A stretch of 11,526 nt of DNA from Acidobacteriota bacterium (GTDB taxonomy: Bacteria > Acidobacteriota > UBA6911 > RPQK01 > JADFOI01). This document shows positions 6,482 through 11,526 of the stretch, piece by piece. Under the pieces are notes generated by a model. The model was given only the letters and a program-made list of their open reading frames with translations, searched no databases and was not told the DNA's origin. The position numbers and the translations under genes were made by a program. Where the stretch lies: assembly GCA_029942065.1 (NCBI GenBank), contig JAPYTY010000042.1, positions 1-11,526 of the forward strand. The letters run 5' to 3'. Numbering within the stretch: the stretch's first letter is position 1; each line of letters begins with the position of its first letter.

Positions 6482-6700
6482 TTATTCCTCTCCGCCTCCG
6501 ACAAAATGGACCACTTCAACCCGATCTCCTGAAACAAGAGTTTCCTCCTGCCAGCGATCGCGACTGACGATCTGGCCGTTGAGTTCCACGGCCACCTGTT
6601 GACCCACCAACTTCAGATCCTCGACCAGATCGGTAACCGTCCACTCCATCGGTATTTGGATTTCCTCTCCGTTGAGGATTATCTCAATTTTCTCAGTCAT
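6482..6700 (-). CDS. thiS: Sulfur carrier protein ThiS
   Basis: This 72-residue beta-grasp, ubiquitin-like protein carries sulfur as a C-terminal thiocarboxylate to ThiG. MTEKIEIILNGEEIQIP at the start, VAVELNGQIVSRDRW in the middle and DRVEVVHFVGGG near the end are typical. ATG 6700 was chosen because it gives the family length; an upstream extension to 6748 (MRHFLPTLYCFIVLLY) is not like ThiS. There is no Shine-Dalgarno before 6700, where the upstream bases are A/T-rich (ATATAAGAGAACAATAAAAC on the + strand), so a leaderless or very short leader mRNA is possible. The odd point is the end, GGG-E-E-stop, where ThiS normally ends in the Gly-Gly that is activated. The two Glu codons also supply the thiG ribosome-binding site. 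Confidence 0.9.
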   Translation of the reverse strand: MTEKIEIILNGEEIQIPMEWTVTDLVEDLKLVGQQVAVELNGQIVSRDRWQEETLVSGDRVEVVHFVGGGEE

Positions 6701-6790
6701 ATATAAGAGAACAATAAAACAATAGAGCGTTGGAAGAAAGTGGCGCAATTCGTCATCAGCGTCCGCTACACTTCTTCTGTAAAGAGGAAG

Positions 6791-7126
6791 ATGTTCCGCA
6801 GAAAAAGTTTCGCCATCCTATTTGTTCGCTTTTTCCCGTGTTCGGTACTTCTTGGGGCCCAGAATCCCAAGCCGTGGAACGTTATCCTCATCACGGTCGA
6901 TACCCTGCGAGCAGATCATCTGGAACCCTATGGGTATACAAATATTCGCACTCCCAATATCAACAAGCTGGCTCAAAGGGGCACGGTTTTCGAACATGCC
7001 GTCGCGTCTTCGCCACTGACCCTAGCCTCCCATGCCTCCATCTTGACAGGCCCTTTCCCCTTCTACCATGGGGTTCAAGACAATGTGGGATTTATCCTTT
7101 CGGAAGATCAGATTACCCTGGCCTAA
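6791..7126 (+). pseudogene. Sulfatase-like hydrolase, N-terminal part, ends at premature TAA
   Basis: The ATG at 6791 follows AGAGGAAG. An in-frame GTG at 6740 gives a less likely 17-residue extension. The start is MFRRKSFAILFVRFFPCSVLLGAQ, a probable signal peptide. Then come NVILITVDTLRADHLEPYGY (metal-binding Asp of the alkaline-phosphatase/sulfatase superfamily), TPNINKLAQRG and SSPLTLASHASILTG. The last occupies the catalytic position, with Thr/Leu in place of the Cys-x-Pro-Ser-Arg sulfatase motif. The frame stops at TAA 7124-7126 after SEDQITLA and resumes in the same frame as ILSEAGFATGAFVGS. In relatives this is one continuous stretch (TLAEILKEAG-like), so a single base change created the stop. 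It is divergent from thiS across a ~90-bp A/T-rich gap. Confidence 0.85.
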
Positions 7127-7384
7127 ATCCTCTCCGAGGCGGGGTTTGCCACCGGAGCCTTCGTGGGCTCATTCGTTCTGGATCCTCGTTTCGGACTGGA
7201 CCAGGGATTTGACACCTACCTCGCCGATTTTCAACTGACGGGAATGGAAGTTATCGCTCCCGGCTACATTCAAAGAAAAGCCGAGGATGTGATGGGATTC
7301 GCCACCCGCTGGATGGAAGAACAAATCTCGATTGGGCGGCCTTTCTTCGGTTGGATTCACCTATACGATCCCCACGCCCCCTAA
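7127..7384 (+). pseudogene. Sulfatase-like hydrolase, middle part, ends at second TAA
   Basis: This continues the frame of the preceding entry: ILSEAGFATGAFVGSFVLDPRFGLDQGFDTYLADF, then RKAEDVMGFATRWMEEQ and FFGWIHLYDPHAP. The last is the HLYDPHxPY motif of this hydrolase family. The TAA at 7382-7384 falls exactly at the expected Tyr, and the next codons read NPPPEF, the usual continuation. Within this stretch a GTG at 7163 could start translation, but the product would be a 73-residue core fragment without activity. Confidence 0.85.
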
Positions 7385-7855
7385 AACCCTCCTCCTGAGT
7401 TCTCGACTCTTTACCCGGATCGTCTTTACGACGGCGAGATCGCCTATGTTGATTCGGTCCTGGAGAGCCTTGGGAATTTCCTGAGTGAATCCAGGATCGA
7501 GGAGGAGACGATGCTGATTCTCACCAGCGATCACGGGGAGAGCCTGGGTGAGCACGGGGAAAAAACACACGGGTATTTCATCTACGAAGCCATCCAGCTT
7601 TTCGGTCGCTACACCCTGCATGACGCGGTAACAGAACTTCCCTTTCCGCAGCGGCCCGCTTTTCAAGCCAACCTGGAAAGTTTCCAACAACAACTCAGCA
7701 TCACCATGAAGCAGGTTTGGTCGCCCACCCGTTTGAACGAATTTCGATTCACCTATTTTTATGATCGAAGTGACAACTCGACCACCAATCCGCACATCCC
7801 CCATATGCTGGTCACGGGTTCTCCAGCCGGTCTGGATCTATTCGACAACAATTAG
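7385..7855 (+). pseudogene. Sulfatase C-terminal remnant fused to a truncated TonB-dependent receptor
   Basis: This is the third segment of the sulfatase frame: STLYPDRLYDGEIAYVDSVL, then MLILTSDHGESLGEHGEKTHGYFIYEA with the conserved Asp-His metal ligands. After Ala (codon 7589-7591) the sequence changes without a frame break to LFGRYTLHDAVTELPFP and LSITMKQVWSPTRLNEFRFTYFYDRSDN. This is the barrel sequence of an Oar-like TonB-dependent receptor, not a sulfatase, where TTRVPLI-like residues would be expected. The joint is near 7592-7600. The receptor's signal peptide, carboxypeptidase-like domain and plug are absent, so a deletion that removed the end of one gene and the start of the next is the simplest reading. 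The frame stops at TAG 7853-7855. Confidence 0.8.
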
Positions 7856-9654
7856 GAGGCTTCGCCGCCTTCCCTCAGCTTTTTACAACCAACACTTTCC
7901 AGTGGCAAGATATCGTCTCCTTCAACCTGGGGGATCACTTCCTGCGAGCAGGCCTGGACCTGAGAAGAGTGGGAGAGGATAGCGATTTTGCACAGGCGGC
8001 CCGTCCTCTGGTGGTCTATCGGGGACTGTTTGATTTCGCCCTGGATGCTCCTTATTTTTACTCGTCCGGCATTGATCCGGCCAGTGGAAACCTCGCCAGC
8101 ACTCCTCGCGAATTTCGCAGCTCGGAAGTCGGCTGGTTCATACAAGACGACTGGAAAATCCATCCCCGCCTGACCTTGAATCTGGGACTGCGCTGGGATT
8201 TCTTTGGACCCGGCACCGAAACCAATGGCAGATTGTCCAATATCAGCTTTCCTGGTGGCGGCAGTTACTTCGAGAACATTTTCAATGCCAGGGTGGGGGC
8301 TGTCGACAAACTTTACAACAGTGATTGGAACAACTTTGCTCCTCGCCTGGGATTCGCCTGGGACCCCTTTGGCGAAAATACCACGGTACTGCGGGGCGGC
8401 TACGGCATCAGTTACGACAAGATCTTTCTCAACATTGTCACCAATTCCCGATTCAATCCTCCCTTCTATGGCCTGGTAGGCCTCTCCAACCTTATTTTCG
8501 GAGATGATCTCTCTATGTTGCCACGAATCAGCGACAATCCCAGCGATCCCTTCGGAGGCTTCGTGGGATCCAACATTCAGGAGCCGTTGGGCTTTGACGA
8601 GCGCGGAGGAATCGCCGGGTCCCGGGTGGCTTTACGCGCTTTGGATCCTAGCATTCGAGACTCTTATGTTCACAACTTGTTTCTCGGCATCCAGCGGGAA
8701 CTGCCCTGGGACATGGTCTGGGAAATCAACTACCAGGGAACGTTGGGCAAGAAACTCAAGTTCATCGGAGATCCCAACCGCTTCGCGGGAGACCGGCTTG
8801 GGGACGCGGACCCCCTGGGCAACAACGAAGGGGATGCAGGCCTTAATCTGATCAACCCTTCTTTTGGGTCCTTCAACTTGCGTCAAAATCGCATTACCTC
8901 GAACTACCACGGATTGAATTCCCACCTGAGTAAACGTTTCGATGACGGCTTGTCCTTTCAGATAAGCTACACCTACGGGAAGTCCCTGGACTACAACTCC
9001 GATGTTGGCCGTGCCGGTCCCAATAACGGTGGTTCCGGTCTCTATTTCGTGGACCCGCTCAACATCGCCCGGGATTACGGCCGTTCCAATTTCGACATTC
9101 GTCATCGCCTTGTAACCAACTTCCTTTGGGAAGTTCCTTTCATGAGAAGTCCACCGGGGATATTGGGGCACCTGCTGGGAGGGTGGCAGATCAACGCCAT
9201 TATTCCGTTACAAACAGGACTTCCCTTCAGTGTCATCAACGGGGCCAGCCTCAGCGGAGGTGGAGATTTCAATGCCGACGGCAAAGCCATCGAACGACCC
9301 AACACTCCGGTATTTGGAAATACACTCAACAAATTTCCGGTTACTTCCAAGTTTATCGAAGGGGTGCCCCAGGCCGATGATTTTCCGACTCCTGCTCTCG
9401 GCACCAACGGAAATCTGGGCAAAAACACGTTCACGGGACCCGCTTACTGGAGCATGGATTTTTCACTGATCAAAAACTTCCCGATTCCGGTCAACGAGGA
9501 AACCCTCCTCCAGTTCCGGGCAGAATTTTTCAACCTCTTCAATCGCGTCAATCTTTTCCTTCCACAAGTCGATCTGGACAGTAGCCGCTTCGGGATGTCC
9601 AACACGGCCTTCGATCCGCGCCAGATCCAGTTCGCTCTCAAATTCATCTTCTAG
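7852..9654 (+). pseudogene. Oar-like TonB-dependent outer-membrane receptor, C-terminal barrel (frameshifted)
   Basis: The receptor continues one frame over from the previous entry: LGGFAAFPQLFTTNTFQWQDIVSFNLGDHFLRAG..., about 600 codons without a stop to TAG 9652-9654. It contains the repeated beta-hairpin sequence of Acidobacteria Oar-like receptors: EVGWFIQDDWKIHPRLTLNL, LRWDFFGPGTETNGRLSN, NNFAPRLGFAWDPFGENTTV and LRGGYGISYDK. Further on are SYTYGKSLDYNSD, DIRHRLVTNFLWEVPF and LLGGWQINAI. It ends in Phe (KFIF), as outer-membrane barrels do. A 1-nt deletion between GACAAC and TTAGG (about 7844-7854) accounts for the frame change. The first clear start in this frame is GTG 7969. With no signal peptide and no plug, the remnant cannot work as a receptor. 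Members of this type import polymers or peptides with TonB energy, though the substrate is unknown. Confidence 0.88.
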
Positions 9655-9664
9655 GCAGACGCCG

Positions 9665-9687
9665 TCCGCTTTGCGGAATCGTTTTTT
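9665..9687 (+). terminator. Candidate rho-independent terminator after the receptor
   Basis: TCCGC (9665-9669) and GCGGA (9673-9677) pair around TTT. Four bases later comes a run of six T (9682-9687). It begins 10 bases after the receptor stop codon. The stem is only five pairs, so the terminator would be weak. Confidence 0.5.
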
Positions 9688-9722
9688 CGTTCGGTGGTTC
9701 GGATTATCTGCCAAGGTGTAGC

Positions 9723-9741
9723 GGCCGCTCTATGAGCGGCC
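9723..9741. repeat. Perfect 8-bp hairpin with TAT loop
   Basis: GGCCGCTC (9723-9730), loop TAT and GAGCGGCC (9734-9741) form a perfect stem. It has no T tract and lies in the repeat-rich gap before nuoJ. It belongs to the same style of 3-nt-loop hairpins as those at 68-88, 251-265 and 9820-9839, but has no adjoining heptamer array. Confidence 0.65.
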
Positions 9742-9779
9742 CTCCGGAATCGGCGCACTGAGGCGCCTCCCACACTCCG

Positions 9780-9839
9780 GACACCTGAAACATGAAACCT
9801 GAAAGGTGAAAGGTGAAACGCGCTGGTCGAAGACCAGCG
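9780..9839 (+). repeat. Heptamer array plus 3-nt-loop hairpin, copy 4
   Basis: Six 7-bp units run from 9780 to 9821: GACACCT, GAAACAT, GAAACCT, GAAAGGT, GAAAGGT, GAAACGC. The last merges into a hairpin, CGCTGGTC (9821-9828), loop GAA, GACCAGCG (9832-9839). The 8-bp stem and loop are the exact reverse complement of 69-87. With the two flanking heptamer arrays aligned on the purine strand, both copies read ...GRAACGCGCTGGTCGAAGACC.... No gene is visible in 9655-9932, and the rest of that gap is covered by the terminator, the TAT-loop hairpin and the nuoJ promoter. Confidence 0.78.
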
Positions 9840-9860
9840 GCCGGTCAGGATGTGTTCTGC

Positions 9861-9890
9861 TTGACAGGGTCAAGAGGCCTTCAATAAGAT
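9861..9890 (+). promoter_or_regulatory. Candidate sigma-70 promoter for nuoJKL with overlapping inverted repeat
   Basis: A perfect -35 TTGACA (9861-9866), an 18-bp spacer and TAAGAT (9885-9890, four of six matches to TATAAT) lie 42 bp before the nuoJ start. CTTGAC-AGG-GTCAAG (9860-9874) is a perfect inverted repeat covering the -35, a place where a repressor could bind. The start of transcription would be near 9897. Confidence 0.55.
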
Positions 9891-9932
9891 CCTCACCGCG
9901 TGGGAAAAACCTCCTAAAACCAGGACGTTGCT

Positions 9933-10448
9933 GTGGAGTATTTCGTCTTTTATGGGCTGGCGACCGTGGCCGTGACTGCCGCTCTGGTGGTCGTGTTGAT
10001 GAACCGGGCCATTTACAGTGCTCTGGCTCTTATCGTCTGCTTCGGAGCCGTCGCGGGCCTGTTTTTCCAGCTCGGGGCTCAGTTCGTTGCCGCCGTTCAG
10101 ATCATCCTTTATGCCGGGGCCATCATGGTCCTGTTCCTCTTTGTGATCATGCTCCTGGATCCCCAGTCGGAGAAGTTCTCCCCAGACCAACTCAAACAGG
10201 TCCCGTTTCTCGCACTCCCCTGTGCGGCTTTTCTCGCCTTTGTACTGGTACAGATGACCTTTCAGTGGTCAGCCGGAACGAGTGCCCCTTCGGTCGTCCA
10301 GACCTCCGGCTCCCTGCAAATGGACGGGAACACCGAGTCTCTGGCCCGTTTACTCTTTCGCGACTATCTGCTGCCGTTTGAAATCACCTCGATCCTCATT
10401 TTGTCAGCCGTGCTGGGGGCCGTGGTCTTAACTCGGCGGCCCGAGTGA
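9933..10448 (+). CDS. nuoJ: NADH-quinone oxidoreductase subunit J
   Basis: This 171-residue membrane subunit of complex I has five predicted helices, at about 4-22, 28-50, 54-76, 90-110 and 142-164. NRAIYSALALIVCFGAVAGLFFQLGAQFVAAVQIILYAGAIMVLFLFV is the hallmark TM2-TM3 region, including the flexible helix around the conserved Tyr of VQIILYAGA. The GTG start at 9933 is supported by AGGA at 9922-9925. The upstream region is repeat-filled and no nuoA-I is visible, so this gene opens a nuoJKL(MN) transcription unit, unlike the long nuoA-N operon of enterobacteria. The stop is 4 nt before nuoK. Confidence 0.95.
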   Translation: MEYFVFYGLATVAVTAALVVVLMNRAIYSALALIVCFGAVAGLFFQLGAQFVAAVQIILYAGAIMVLFLFVIMLLDPQSEKFSPDQLKQVPFLALPCAAFLAFVLVQMTFQWSAGTSAPSVVQTSGSLQMDGNTESLARLLFRDYLLPFEITSILILSAVLGAVVLTRRPE

Positions 10449-10452
10449 ACTT

Positions 10453-10755
10453 ATGATTCCTGTCACCCATTATCTCGCCCTGGCCGCTATTTTATTTGTG
10501 ATCGGAACCTGTGGGGTGATCCTTCAAAGGAATGTCCTCACCATGTTCATGTGTATCGAACTGATGCTCAATGCAGTCAATTTGACTTTCATCACCTTCT
10601 CTCGTTTTCTCAACCAATTAGATGGCCAAATCTTTGTTCTTTTTGTCATGACTGTCGCAGCCGCTGAAGCTGCTGTCGGGTTGGCGTTGATTGTCATTCT
10701 GTCTCGGCGGGCGGACTCACTGGACGTGGACCAAGCCAACACCATGAAGTGGTGA
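10453..10755 (+). CDS. nuoK: NADH-quinone oxidoreductase subunit K
   Basis: This 100-residue, three-helix membrane subunit of complex I is homologous to MrpC of sodium/proton antiporters. It contains the two conserved membrane glutamates: MFMCIELMLNAVNLTF (Glu about 36) and VMTVAAAEAAVGLALIV (Glu about 72). Both belong to the central charged axis for proton transfer. Length and start (MIPVTHYLALAAILFVIG) are as expected. It follows nuoJ after 4 nt and is followed by nuoL after 3 nt, so the genes are co-transcribed. Confidence 0.97.
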   Translation: MIPVTHYLALAAILFVIGTCGVILQRNVLTMFMCIELMLNAVNLTFITFSRFLNQLDGQIFVLFVMTVAAAEAAVGLALIVILSRRADSLDVDQANTMKW

Positions 10756-10758
10756 GGA

Positions 10759-11526
10759 GTGCTGGAACACTACTGGGTTTTAATTTTATTCCCTTTGCTT
10801 GGCGCGATGATTACCGGCCTCTTTGGCCGAGGTTTCTCTCATCGAGTCACCGCCTGGGTGTCCTGCTCGGCTTCCGGACTGAGTTTTCTGGTGGCGTCGC
10901 TGGCCTTCCGGGAATTGATTCAGCAGCCCGCTGAGGCACGTGCAATTTCCTCTCACCTTTTTACCTGGATCGAATCGGGAGACCTGGTGGCGGAGTTCTC
11001 CTTTCTTCTAGATCCGCTTTCCATGATGATGATCCTGGTCATCACCGGGGTTGGTTTTCTCATCCACGTTTACTCGGTCGAGTACCTGGCCGGTGAAGAC
11101 GGATACTATCGCTACTTTGCCTATCTCAATCTCTTCATCTTCATGATGAGCGTGCTGGTCCTGGCCGACAATTACCTGTTGATGTTTGTCGGATGGGAAG
11201 GTGTGGGCCTCTGTTCCTATCTGCTGATTGGATACTACTTCCAGAAACCAAGTGCGGGTGATGCTGCCAAGAAGGCCTTCATCGTCAACCGCATCGGTGA
11301 TGTAGGCTTCATTCTGGGAATCTTCCTGATTTTCCGCTCTTTCGGCACCTTCGAATACCACTCGGTCTTCGCAGCCGTTTCCAGTTCATCGGAATCGGCA
11401 GCCTCACTTTCCCTGGGAGCCATCACCTTGTTGCTGTTTGTGGGGGCCACCGGGAAAAGTGCACAGATCCCCCTTTACGTCTGGCTCCCCGATGCCATGG
11501 AGGGTCCCACGCCGGTGAGCGCACTG
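10759..11526 (+). CDS. nuoL: NADH-quinone oxidoreductase subunit L (partial, runs off the window)
   Basis: The first 256 residues of the antiporter-like proton-pumping subunit L are present. The frame opens at GTG 10759, three bases past the nuoK stop, with GAGG immediately upstream. It begins MLEHYWVLILFPLLGAMITGL, the usual NuoL start. DPLSMMMILVITGVGFLIHVYS, MFVGWEGVGLCSYLLIGYY (the conserved helix-5 Glu), KKAFIVNRIGDVGF, and GATGKSAQIPLYVWLPDAMEGPTPVSAL with the pump Lys are all intact. The sequence ends just before the expected HAATMVTAG block, so the window boundary truncates an apparently healthy gene of about 600+ residues. The lack of lesions here contrasts with the broken genes to the left. 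Confidence 0.96.
   Translation, partial: MLEHYWVLILFPLLGAMITGLFGRGFSHRVTAWVSCSASGLSFLVASLAFRELIQQPAEARAISSHLFTWIESGDLVAEFSFLLDPLSMMMILVITGVGFLIHVYSVEYLAGEDGYYRYFAYLNLFIFMMSVLVLADNYLLMFVGWEGVGLCSYLLIGYYFQKPSAGDAAKKAFIVNRIGDVGFILGIFLIFRSFGTFEYHSVFAAVSSSSESAASLSLGAITLLLFVGATGKSAQIPLYVWLPDAMEGPTPVSAL

Noticed and set aside
5063..7384. Reassigned stop codons (TAG or TAA read as amino acids) to explain the in-frame stops
   Set aside because: TAG ends gspH, gspI, gspJ, the 3035 gene, ubiE and the receptor, and TAA ends aroB and thiS at the expected protein lengths. A recoded stop would extend these too, so the in-frame stops need another cause.
9655..9932. Short ORF (9806-10381) as a gene
   Set aside because: It runs through the heptamer array and then covers nuoJ in another frame. 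nuoJ is clear-cut, so the ORF is a shadow.

Overview
The window looks like a chromosomal segment of an Acidobacteriota-like bacterium. This rests on gene content: an Oar/CarboxypepD-type TonB-dependent receptor, a PilX-like minor pilin with a long C-terminal domain, sulfatase-like hydrolase remnants, UbiE/MenG and a nuo cluster. The phylum is inferred, because there is no rRNA or other marker to confirm it.

Layout. Bases 1-64 hold the tail of an unknown + strand gene. Bases 65-552 are an intergenic stretch made almost entirely of repeats: three arrays of different 7-bp tandem repeats, each next to a small hairpin, followed by a ~199-bp element with 18/20 matching terminal inverted repeats. 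That element runs into the start of a + strand minor-pseudopilin operon (H, I, J and K/PilX-like; ~553-3026) and a secreted acidic protein of unknown function (3035-3682). A convergent - strand block then reads thiS, thiG, aroB, ubiE/menG (6700 down to 3679). From 6791 the + strand holds a ruined sulfatase-like gene fused to an N-terminally truncated TonB-dependent receptor (to 9654). A 278-bp repeat-rich gap follows, with another heptamer array and hairpin. Last is nuoJ-nuoK-nuoL (9933 to the window edge), with its own promoter candidate.

Function. HIJK-type pseudopilins form the tip/priming complex of a type II secretion or type IV pilus machine. ThiS and ThiG make the thiazole of thiamine, AroB makes 3-dehydroquinate for chorismate, and UbiE/MenG methylates the quinone that NADH dehydrogenase (NuoJKL) reduces.

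The most striking features are two. First, reading-frame lesions are unusually dense: apparent 1-nt deletions in the H-like pilin, the PilX-like gene and the receptor; an in-frame TAG in aroB; two in-frame TAAs in the sulfatase; and a sulfatase/receptor deletion fusion. The cause could be real decay or consensus error. Second, four heptamer arrays of different sequence share one architecture, and one hairpin occurs in two of them 9.7 kb apart. I see no CRISPR, tRNA, rRNA, insertion sequence with a transposase, or defence system.
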